From NCBI RefSeq assembly GCF_900167135.1, contig NZ_FUWZ01000005.1, positions 257,003-321,002 of the forward strand: a stretch of 64,000 bases of DNA, written 5' to 3'. Below, in pieces: positions 24,668 to 32,059 of the stretch; the stretch's first letter is position 1, and the number at the start of each line of letters is the position of its first letter. A model generated the notes under the pieces. The model had not been told where the DNA came from, ran no database searches, and saw only the letters and a program-made list of their open reading frames with translations. A program made the position numbers and the translations under genes. Source of the DNA: Chitinophaga eiseniae. GTDB taxonomy: Bacteria; Bacteroidota; Bacteroidia; Chitinophagales; Chitinophagaceae.

Positions 24668-25576
24668 ATGCGCGTATTCCTGACATGTCTGCTACTGTTT
24701 TGCTGTGTTTTCGCTGAGGGCCAATCCCTGGCGGATCTTGAAAGGCAGTTGGATTCACTGCTGAATAAACAACAGAAAAGTGAAGTCGTGGCATCCCTGA
24801 GTTATGGCAACAATCCTGCTTACGGCGCCAAGACCGTCAACCTGGAGCAGCCTATCGTCATGAAGGCTTACCTTTCTCCCTCACTGACCTGGTACCATAA
24901 AAGCGGCATTACCGCCGGCGCCAGCGGCTATTACCTTTTCGATACCGACAAAAAACATTGGTTTGAATGGGACTTTACTGCCGGATATGACTATACGAAA
25001 AAAAGAAATTTCCTCACCGGCATTTCGTATACCCGTTACGTTTTTGCTGATTCCACCGATGTTCCGGTCACGCCGATCAACAATGAAATATTTTCCTATT
25101 TCTATTACCGTAAGTGGTGGCTGCACATGGGCATCAGCCTGGATTTGGGCTGGGGAGCCTATACCAGTGGTACACGGCGTTTGAAGGAACATGTGACCGG
25201 CAGCGATTTTAATGTGATCGCTACGGTACGGCATCCGTTTATTTTTGATGGCCTGTTGTCTTCCAACGATGCGTTGTTGTTGCAGCCCTCCCTGTCGCTC
25301 ACCATGGGTACTGCCAACTATTACAGCCAGCTGTCAGCTTTCCGCTATATGGGCCGCTCTCCCAAAATGAAACCGAACAAAGGCCGCCCCGGGAAAGTGC
25401 TGAGTTTCGAAGACCATACCGGTTTTGAACCCCGCGCCATTGATTGTACCATCAATGCATCCTATCTTTTCAATCAGTTTACCTTTTCTCCTTCCTTCAC
25501 TGTTTTTAAGCCTTTAACCGGCACTGAACAGCAATTGATGGGTTATTTCACCGCCCGTTTGTCCTACAGTTTCTGA
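24668..25576 (+). CDS. Predicted outer-membrane beta-barrel protein
   Basis: A 302-residue exported protein with signal peptide MRVFLTCLLLFCCVFAEGQ. A short helical stretch (SLADLERQLDSLLNKQQ) is followed by many amphipathic strands rich in Tyr, Phe and Trp, ending in a C-terminal aromatic strand (GYFTARLSYSF). The terminal Phe and alternating pattern point to an outer-membrane barrel. I do not recognise a named family. The ATG at 24668 is chosen over an in-frame GTG at 24647 because the signal peptide starts there. It lies 113 nt upstream of another barrel gene. Confidence 0.75.
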   Translation: MRVFLTCLLLFCCVFAEGQSLADLERQLDSLLNKQQKSEVVASLSYGNNPAYGAKTVNLEQPIVMKAYLSPSLTWYHKSGITAGASGYYLFDTDKKHWFEWDFTAGYDYTKKRNFLTGISYTRYVFADSTDVPVTPINNEIFSYFYYRKWWLHMGISLDLGWGAYTSGTRRLKEHVTGSDFNVIATVRHPFIFDGLLSSNDALLLQPSLSLTMGTANYYSQLSAFRYMGRSPKMKPNKGRPGKVLSFEDHTGFEPRAIDCTINASYLFNQFTFSPSFTVFKPLTGTEQQLMGYFTARLSYSF

Positions 25577-25689
25577 TTTCTTTAACAAATAGCACGGAAT
25601 TTGTATTTAGGGAATCTCCCTGAGATAAGTAGGGGTATTTTACTGTTCGGGCGTCTATAATTTTAACCATTACTAACAACAATACAATT

Positions 25690-26298
25690 ATGAAAAAACT
25701 GTTTCTCGCCGTTGCCATGCTCGCAATGACCGCTGTTACCACCACTGTCAGCGCACAGAAATTACTGCGCTTTGGTATTAAAGGTGGCGCCAACCTTGGA
25801 AAACTCGATGGTTCCGGATTTCAGGACGGATTCAAATTAGGTTACCATCTCGGTGGTTTCGCACAATTAAATCTGGTGAAAGGTTTTGGTGTGCAGGGTG
25901 AAGTGATCTTCTCATCTACTAAAACAGAAACCACGGATAAATTCAGCGATATCTACGAAGGGGTGAGCACCTCCGATAACCGTAAAAAAGTTAACCTGAA
26001 CTACCTGAGCATTCCGTTGCTCGCTAATATCGACCTCGGTACCCCGCGTCTGAAACTGCAGGTAGGTCCTCAGTTCGGCGCTATGGTGAGCGACAGAAAA
26101 GTTTTCGGTGCTGCCAATACTGCCTTTAAAGGCGGCGAAATTTCCGGCGTGGCCGGTCTGTGGCTCCAACTGCCTATCGTGAATGTCAGCGCCCGTTACA
26201 TCATTGGGTTCAACGACGTAAAGGGCATCGAAAGCGTTACCAATACCAGCAACTGGAAAAACCAGAGCATTCAGCTGGGAGTGGGCGTAACCCTGTAG
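25690..26298 (+). CDS. Outer-membrane beta-barrel protein (porin-like, PF13568 type)
   Basis: A 202-residue exported protein with signal peptide MKKLFLAVAMLAMTAVTTTVSAQ. It opens with FGIKGGANLGKL, the typical first strand of the Bacteroidota outer-membrane beta-barrel family (PorT-like). LNYLSIPLLANIDL and LQVGPQFGAMVS are also characteristic, and it ends in a final strand (SIQLGVGVTL). It is probably a small eight-strand barrel. The role is unknown. It is directly followed by the 200-bp palindromic element at 26301. Confidence 0.88.
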   Translation: MKKLFLAVAMLAMTAVTTTVSAQKLLRFGIKGGANLGKLDGSGFQDGFKLGYHLGGFAQLNLVKGFGVQGEVIFSSTKTETTDKFSDIYEGVSTSDNRKKVNLNYLSIPLLANIDLGTPRLKLQVGPQFGAMVSDRKVFGAANTAFKGGEISGVAGLWLQLPIVNVSARYIIGFNDVKGIESVTNTSNWKNQSIQLGVGVTL

Positions 26299-26300
26299 TC

Positions 26301-26500
26301 ACGCAAAGACGCTAAGCAGCAAAGAACGCAAAGAAGCGAAGAGTACATTTTGAGGTCAATAGATTATTGTTTTAGCACAATATCATGCTCTCAAAATGTA
26401 ATCTTCGCTTTTTTATTGTTTTCCTGGTGTTCTTTTTATATTTTCTCAACGGTTATTTTTTTGTTTTCTTAGCGTTCTTTGCTGCTTAGCGCCTTTGCGG
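26301..26500. repeat. Long palindromic element with octamer arms, element D
   Basis: The outer arms, 26302-26333 and 26468-26499, are complementary at about 30 of 32 positions. An inner pair (26335-26354 and 26390-26409, AGCGAAGAGTACATTTTGAG against its near complement) extends the foldback. The arms are built from 8-nt units such as ACGCAAAG, ACGCTAAG and CAGCAAAG. The right part is T-rich. It starts two bases after a stop codon and lies between the barrel gene and lon. Confidence 0.9.
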
Positions 26501-26559
26501 GAAATGTGACAACTCGTCACTTGGCACCAAACTTGACAAGGTAGGAGAGCATAAAAAAA

Positions 26560-26598
26560 CGGAGGCTTCTGCAGCATTTTCTGCCAGAATGTCCTCCG
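26560..26598 (+). promoter_or_regulatory. Imperfect hairpin in the lon leader
   Basis: CGGAGG pairs with CCTCCG and TTCTG with CAGAA, giving an imperfect stem ending 17 nt before the lon ATG. A TTGACA-like sequence lies at 26533-26538. No TAnnTTTG is seen, so lon may use another sigma factor or a control element; this is inference. Confidence 0.4.
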
Positions 26599-26615
26599 GG
26601 CATTAAATATCTCAG

Positions 26616-29018
26616 ATGAACAGATTTTATTTAGGAAATTCGGAAGATGAAATGGAGTTTATGCCTATTATCCCTTTGAATGAAGACGGGGAGGGTCAGG
26701 AGGAAGACATTATTCCCGATGAACTGGCATTGTTACCATTGCGCAATACCGTCCTGTTTCCCGGTGTGGTTTTACCGATCACGGTGGGCAGGGATAAATC
26801 CATAAAGGCAGTTAACGACGCATACAAGGCTGACAAATTGATCGGTGTGGTGGCACAGAAAGACAGTACCATCGAAGATCCTAACGTGGCCGATCTCAGC
26901 GAGGTGGGTACCGTGGCCCGCATTGTCAAACTCATCAAAATGCCTGACGGCGGCACCACCATCATCATCCAGGGCCGCAAACGTTTCAAGATAAAAGAGA
27001 TTGTTTCGGAAGATCCGTATTTCAAAGCCCGGATAACCCTGCTACAGGACGAGGCGGCGGAAGACGATTCCGAATTTGAGGCTTATATCTCCTCTATCAA
27101 GGACCTGGCCGCGCAGATCATCCAGCTGTCGCCCAACCTGCCTTCGGAAGCGAGCATTATTCTCAAAAACATCGAAAACGCCTCTTTCCTGGTGCATTTC
27201 GTGTCTTCCAACCTTAACTCGGACCTGAAAGACAAACAGCAACTGCTGGAAATCAATAACCTGCGCACCCGTGCAGAACTGTTGATGAAGCTGTTGCAGA
27301 CAGAGTTGCAGCTGGCAGAACTGAAAAACAAAATCACGAATAAAACCAAGGCGGATCTCGACAAACAGCAGCGCGACTACTTTCTGCAGCAGCAGATGAA
27401 GTCCATCAAGGAAGAACTGGGAGGCGACGCCAACGACCGCGAGCTGAAGGAAATGAAGCGCAAAGCGGAAGAAAAAAAATGGCCGGCCGCTGCGGCAGAA
27501 GCCTTTGCCAAAGGCATCGAGAAGCTGGAGCGCATGCATCCCAGCACGCCCGACTACAGCGTGGTGTACAATCACCTGGACCTGTTGCTGGACCTTCCCT
27601 GGGGTGAATATACCACTGACAGCTACGACCTGAAAAAGGCGAAAAAAATACTGGACCATGACCACTATGGCATGGAAAAAATCAAGGAGCGCATCCTGGA
27701 ATACCTGGCAGTACTGAAACTGAAAGGGGATATGAAATCACCGATCCTCTGTTTCGTTGGCCCTCCGGGTATAGGTAAAACCTCTCTCGGTCGTTCGATT
27801 GCCAGCGCAGTAGGCCGTAAATACGTGCGCCTCAGCCTCGGCGGACTGCATGACGAAAGCGAGATCAGAGGTCACCGTAAAACCTATATCGGCGCTATGC
27901 CGGGCCGGGTGATACAGTCCATCCGCAAAATCAAATCTGCCAACCCTGTCATGATCCTCGATGAGATTGACAAGATCGGCAACGACCTGCGCGGCGACCC
28001 GAGTTCAGCCCTGCTGGAAGTACTGGACCCTGAACAGAACAGCACTTTCTACGATAACTACCTGGAGCTGGAATTCGATCTGAGCAAGGTGTTGTTTATT
28101 GCAACGGCGAACAATATCAATGCTATCCACCCTGCGCTGCGCGACAGGCTGGAAATCATTGACCTTAGCGGTTATTCCATCGAAGAGAAGACCGAGATCG
28201 CCAAACGCCACCTGCTGCCCAAACAGAAGGAGGCACATGGTCTGAAAGATGCGAAATTCAAGATAGGCAATAACGTTATAGAACATGTTATTGCAGATTA
28301 TACCCGCGAAAGCGGCGTCCGGGAGCTGGACAGGCTTTTTGCCGCCATTATGCGCAACCTCGCCAAAGAAGTAGCCATGGAACGCAAGCTGCCGGCAAAT
28401 ATCACCGACGCGGACATAGAGCGGATACTTGGCAGGCCCCGTTATTCCAATGAGATCTATAAAGTGGGCAACCCTCCGGGCGTTGCCGTAGGGCTGGCCT
28501 GGACTTATGTGGGCGGCGATATCCTGTTCATCGAAAGCAGCCTGAGCGAAGGCAAGGGGGAGCTGAAACTGACAGGTAATCTGGGCAATGTGATGAAAGA
28601 GTCTGCCGTTACGGCCCTGACCTATTTACAGTCCAATCCTTCCATGCTGAAGCTGGACCCGAAAATCTTCCACACGAAGAACGTACATGTGCACGTACCG
28701 GAAGGCGCGGTGCCGAAAGACGGTCCCAGTGCGGGTATTACCATGCTGACAGCCCTGGCTTCTGTATACACGGGCCGCAGGGTAAAATCCTACCTGGCAA
28801 TGAGCGGTGAGATCACACTGAGAGGACAGGTGCTGCCGGTGGGCGGTATCAAAGAAAAAATTCTGGCCGCCAAAAGGGCAGGCATCAAGGAAATTATCTT
28901 ATGCTGGCAAAATGAGAAGGATATAAAAGACATAAATCCTTCATACATCAAAGGCATGAAGTTTCATTATGTAAGAGAAATGAACCAAGTGCTGGAAATA
29001 GCGTTATTAAAGAAGTAA
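26616..29018 (+). CDS. lon: ATP-dependent Lon protease
   Basis: Cytoplasmic AAA+ serine protease that degrades damaged and regulatory proteins. It has 800 residues: an N-terminal substrate-binding (LAN) domain from LALLPLRNTVLFPGVVLP, a coiled central region, the AAA+ module with Walker A FVGPPGIGKTSLGRS and Walker B VMILDEIDKIG, then the protease domain. The catalytic Ser is in VPKDGPSAGITM and the Lys in GGIKEKILAAKRAGI. A 28-residue acidic N-terminal extension precedes the domain. It is a single-gene unit. Confidence 0.97.
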   Translation: MNRFYLGNSEDEMEFMPIIPLNEDGEGQEEDIIPDELALLPLRNTVLFPGVVLPITVGRDKSIKAVNDAYKADKLIGVVAQKDSTIEDPNVADLSEVGTVARIVKLIKMPDGGTTIIIQGRKRFKIKEIVSEDPYFKARITLLQDEAAEDDSEFEAYISSIKDLAAQIIQLSPNLPSEASIILKNIENASFLVHFVSSNLNSDLKDKQQLLEINNLRTRAELLMKLLQTELQLAELKNKITNKTKADLDKQQRDYFLQQQMKSIKEELGGDANDRELKEMKRKAEEKKWPAAAAEAFAKGIEKLERMHPSTPDYSVVYNHLDLLLDLPWGEYTTDSYDLKKAKKILDHDHYGMEKIKERILEYLAVLKLKGDMKSPILCFVGPPGIGKTSLGRSIASAVGRKYVRLSLGGLHDESEIRGHRKTYIGAMPGRVIQSIRKIKSANPVMILDEIDKIGNDLRGDPSSALLEVLDPEQNSTFYDNYLELEFDLSKVLFIATANNINAIHPALRDRLEIIDLSGYSIEEKTEIAKRHLLPKQKEAHGLKDAKFKIGNNVIEHVIADYTRESGVRELDRLFAAIMRNLAKEVAMERKLPANITDADIERILGRPRYSNEIYKVGNPPGVAVGLAWTYVGGDILFIESSLSEGKGELKLTGNLGNVMKESAVTALTYLQSNPSMLKLDPKIFHTKNVHVHVPEGAVPKDGPSAGITMLTALASVYTGRRVKSYLAMSGEITLRGQVLPVGGIKEKILAAKRAGIKEIILCWQNEKDIKDINPSYIKGMKFHYVREMNQVLEIALLKK

Positions 29019-29108
29019 GTCACCGGAACAGGGAATACCGAAAGGGGCTTTCTGTCGTGTGATGAACATAAAAGTGAATTAGTTTTAGTTTTAACATAAA
29101 CGAATTTT

Positions 29109-29134
29109 GTTGCCAGTCCTGGCAGCAATTTTTT
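29109..29134 (+). terminator. Probable lon terminator
   Basis: TTGCCAG and CTGGCA(gc)AA form a short stem followed by TTTTTT, 90 nt after the lon stop. Confidence 0.5.
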
Positions 29135-29199
29135 AAAAGTTCATATCGGTTTTGTTGTGACCCCGGTATGAGCATCATGTTGATTGTTTTAAGGGTTCT

Positions 29200-29230
29200 T
29201 AAAGCCATTCCTCTCAGCGGAATGGCTTTA
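29200..29230. other. Hairpin in the lon-pdxJ gap
   Basis: TAAAGCCATTC and GAATGGCTTTA form an 11-bp stem with an 8-nt loop. There is no gene in 29019-29357; this hairpin, the lon terminator and the terminator at 29287 are all I see there. Confidence 0.5.
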
Positions 29231-29286
29231 AACATTTAACTGCGATGATCATCATTGTTGCTGATTCGTGGCGATAGGAACGTTAT

Positions 29287-29332
29287 AAAAAAGATACCCG
29301 TTTGATATATCATCAAACGGGTATCTTTTTTT
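29287..29332. terminator. Bidirectional terminator
   Basis: AAGATACCCGTTTGAT (29291-29306) and its exact reverse complement (29312-29327) are flanked by an A-run and a T-run. It lies 26 nt after the pdxJ stop. Confidence 0.92.
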
Positions 29333-29357
29333 ATACTTTATCCGCTTTATGTGAGCG

Positions 29358-30092
29358 TTAGTGGTCGGCCAGTTGTCTTTTATACAGCTGGATGGTGTTT
29401 TCGAGGCCATAGTACAGCGCATCCACTACAAGGGCGTGGCCGATAGACACTTCTTTCAGTTGCGGGATATGCAGTTTGAAGAAGCGGAGATTGTCGAGGT
29501 TCAGGTCATGACCGGCGTTCAGTTCGAGGCCGATGTTGGTGGCTTCGCGGGCGGTGTTTTTATAGTCGTTGAACAGCTGAAGGTTCTGCGGCTGCGTACG
29601 TGCTTTCGTATATTCTTCTGCGTAAGGCCCTGTATACAGTTCGATGCGGTCTGCACCGGCGGTTTTAGCGCCTTCTACCTTGTCTGGTTCAGCGTTGAGG
29701 AAGATCGAAACGCGGATGCCTGCATTTTTCAGTTCACTGATCACTTCTTTCAACTGGGACTGGTGTTGGATGGTATCCCAGCCGGTGTTGGAAGTGATAG
29801 CGTCCGGCGGGTCCGGTACCAGTGTGCACTGGTGTGGTTTTACGGACAGTACGAGGTCCATAAAATCCCGGGAAGGGTATCCTTCGATATTAAATTCGGT
29901 AGTGACAAGGGGTTTAAGGTCTCTTACGTCCTGGTAGCGGATATGACGCTCGTCCGGGCGGGGGTGTACGGTGATACCCTCAGCGCCGAACCGTTCGCAA
30001 TCCTGTGCCACTTTAAGAATGTCCGGTAGGTTGCCGCCCCGTGCATTGCGCAGGGTAGCAAACTTGTTGATATTTACGCTCAGCTTTGTCAT
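29358..30092 (-). CDS. pdxJ: Pyridoxine 5'-phosphate synthase
   Basis: Last step of de novo vitamin B6 synthesis: condenses 1-deoxyxylulose 5-phosphate with 3-amino-2-oxopropyl phosphate. It is a TIM barrel of 244 residues with typical N-terminus LSVNINKFATLRNARGG, then GITVHPRPDERHI, CTLVPDPPDAITSNTGW, ELYTGPYA and LELNAGHDLNLDN. One substrate of the pathway, DXP, is also the substrate of dxr found at 52312. A -7 promoter element ends only four bases before the ATG. Confidence 0.96.
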   Translation of the reverse strand: MTKLSVNINKFATLRNARGGNLPDILKVAQDCERFGAEGITVHPRPDERHIRYQDVRDLKPLVTTEFNIEGYPSRDFMDLVLSVKPHQCTLVPDPPDAITSNTGWDTIQHQSQLKEVISELKNAGIRVSIFLNAEPDKVEGAKTAGADRIELYTGPYAEEYTKARTQPQNLQLFNDYKNTAREATNIGLELNAGHDLNLDNLRFFKLHIPQLKEVSIGHALVVDALYYGLENTIQLYKRQLADH

Positions 30093-30096
30093 GCCA

Positions 30097-30104
30097 CAAA
30101 AATA
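30097..30104 (-). promoter_or_regulatory. -7 element of pdxJ (TATTTTTG), almost touching the ATG
   Basis: On the minus strand TATTTTTG matches TAnnTTTG and is separated from the pdxJ ATG by four bases (TGGC). The spacing equals that at the PspC-like gene. The -33 box is not clear. Confidence 0.55.
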
Positions 30105-30181
30105 CTAATCAATTATGAATTACGGTCCACGAATTACGAAGGGGCGGCCGTTTTATCGCAGTGTGCATAAAAATGCGGCAT

Positions 30182-30220
30182 AAAAAAAGACCTGAGCAAA
30201 GGTGATCCGCTCAGGTCTTT
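30182..30220 (-). terminator. Terminator of ahcY
   Basis: AAAGACCTGAGC and GCTCAGGTCTTT form a 12-bp stem; read on the minus strand it is followed by a T-run. It lies 21 nt after the ahcY stop. Confidence 0.9.
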
Positions 30221-30240
30221 GTGTTGTCAATGGGTATTGA

Positions 30241-31569
30241 CTAGTATCTGTAGTAGTCTGGTTTGAACGGACCTTCTGCCGGGATGCCGAGGTATTCGGA
30301 TTGAGCGGAAGTGAGTACGTCCAGTTCCACACCGATTTTTTTCAGGTGTAAGCGGGCAACTTTTTCGTCCAGGTGTTTAGGCAGTACGTATACTTTGTTT
30401 TCGTACTGGTCTGAATTCAGCCACAGTTCCAGCTGAGCCAGTGTCTGGTTGGTGAAGGAGTTGCTCATTACGAAGGAAGGGTGGCCGGTAGCGCAGCCCA
30501 GGTTCACCAGGCGGCCTTCTGCCAGCAGGATGATATCTTTACCGTCGATGGTATATTTATCTACCTGGGGTTTGATTTCCACTTTGGTGTTACCGTAGTT
30601 TTTATTCAGCCATGCTACATCGATTTCGATGTCGAAGTGACCGATATTGGAAACGATACATTTATCCTTCATCAGTTTGAAGTGTTCGCCGGTGATGATG
30701 TCGCGGCAACCGGTAGTGGTAACGATGATGTCCGCTTCTTTAACGGCATCGTTCATTTTTTTCACTTCATAACCTTCCATGGCAGCTTGTAAAGCACAGA
30801 TCGGGTCGATCTCGGTAACGATTACACGGGCGCCTGCACCTCTCAGGGATTCAGCAGAACCTTTACCTACGTCGCCGAAACCAGCAACAACAGCCACTTT
30901 ACCGGCGATCATCACGTCAGTAGCACGACGGATAGCGTCTACACAGGATTCGCGGCAACCATATTTGTTGTCAAATTTGGATTTGGTAACAGAGTCGTTG
31001 ATGTTGATGGCAGGCATCGGCAAAGTACCGTTTTTCATGCGCTCATACAGGCGATGAACACCGGTAGTGGTTTCTTCACTCAGACCTTTGATATGCTGGA
31101 TCAGCTCGGTATACTTGTCCAATACCATGTTGGTCAGGTCGCCACCATCGTCCAGGATCATGTTCAACGGACGGTCAGCACCACCGAAGAACAGGGTCTG
31201 TTCAATACACCAGTCAAATTCCTGTTCGTTGAGACCTTTCCAGGCAAATACAGGAACACCGGCAGCGGCTACTGCAGCAGCGGCGTGGTCTTGCGTAGAG
31301 AAGATATTGCAGGAGCTCCAGCGTACTTCCGCACCCAGGTGTACCAGGGTTTCGATCAGTACGGCAGTTTGAATGGTCATGTGCAGACAACCGGCAATAC
31401 GTGCGCCTTTCAGGGGTTTCTTATCACCATATTCTTCTCTCAATGACATTAAACCGGGCATTTCGGCTTCTGCCAGCTCTATCTCTTTACGACCCCAGGC
31501 CGCAAGTGACATATCTTTTACCTTATACGGAAGGCTAAAGTCGATGTTGGATTTTGCAATTGTGGACAT
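30241..31569 (-). CDS. ahcY: Adenosylhomocysteinase
   Basis: Splits S-adenosylhomocysteine into adenosine and homocysteine with bound NAD+, completing the methyl cycle. It has 442 residues. Motifs are GCLHMTIQTAVL, SSCNIFSTQDHAAAA, the NAD-binding VAGFGDVGKGSAESLRG, VSNIGHFDIEIDV and the C-terminal Lys-Pro-Asp-x-Tyr-Arg-Tyr (FKPDYYRY), which closes the NAD site in this family. It has its own promoter (31586) and terminator. Confidence 0.97.
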   Translation of the reverse strand: MSTIAKSNIDFSLPYKVKDMSLAAWGRKEIELAEAEMPGLMSLREEYGDKKPLKGARIAGCLHMTIQTAVLIETLVHLGAEVRWSSCNIFSTQDHAAAAVAAAGVPVFAWKGLNEQEFDWCIEQTLFFGGADRPLNMILDDGGDLTNMVLDKYTELIQHIKGLSEETTTGVHRLYERMKNGTLPMPAININDSVTKSKFDNKYGCRESCVDAIRRATDVMIAGKVAVVAGFGDVGKGSAESLRGAGARVIVTEIDPICALQAAMEGYEVKKMNDAVKEADIIVTTTGCRDIITGEHFKLMKDKCIVSNIGHFDIEIDVAWLNKNYGNTKVEIKPQVDKYTIDGKDIILLAEGRLVNLGCATGHPSFVMSNSFTNQTLAQLELWLNSDQYENKVYVLPKHLDEKVARLHLKKIGVELDVLTSAQSEYLGIPAEGPFKPDYYRY

Positions 31570-31585
31570 TAAATAAAGTTTTGTG

Positions 31586-31593
31586 CAAATCTA
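31586..31593 (-). promoter_or_regulatory. -7 element of ahcY (TAGATTTG)
   Basis: On the minus strand TAGATTTG matches TAnnTTTG and ends 16 nt before the ahcY ATG. Confidence 0.6.
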
Positions 31594-32059
31594 GGCTTAT
31601 TTTAACTTTTTACATAATAGCGCCGTCCTCCTCACCGCAGTGTGCCCCTAAAATTTTGTTAATCATTTCATTAGCGCCGTCTTTGCTGTTCATTTCAAAT
31701 TTAATTTGATTTAATATAAATTATGTTATAAGTTTGTGAATTAAAATATATGATTTAATATTTAATTGTTTAGTGGTAAAGAACAGTTAGAAGAGTATGA
31801 GCAATTATTAAACATCATTGTAAGCGCAATTTGTGTGTCTTATTTTCTCCCCATCCCCGGGGTATTGATAACAATAATTGCCGGCAACAGAAGGTTTTTC
31901 AGCTTCAGCTTATGAAGTATTTAGGTTAAAGGTTTGCCGGGAGAGCCAATTACGAGGCATATAGGGTTTTACAAAGGACTGTTTTTTACATTTTTTGAAT
32001 AAAATCTTATATGTATAAATAGAAATTTACACACGCATATGTTAGTCCTGTCCCATCCT
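31594..32059. other. Long AT-rich leader or promoter region of the adhesin operon
   Basis: Over 460 nt without a gene, very AT-rich from about 31690 to 31790. I find no exact TAnnTTTG near the following gene and no strong hairpin. A short GC-richer patch (CCCCATCCCCGGGGTAT) lies at 31849-31865. It probably carries the control region for the operon starting at 32060. Confidence 0.5.

Noticed and set aside
30110..30145. Two GAATTACG copies upstream of pdxJ that resemble the octamer elements
   Set aside because: Only two direct copies with no inverted partner; too little to call a member of the octamer repeat family.
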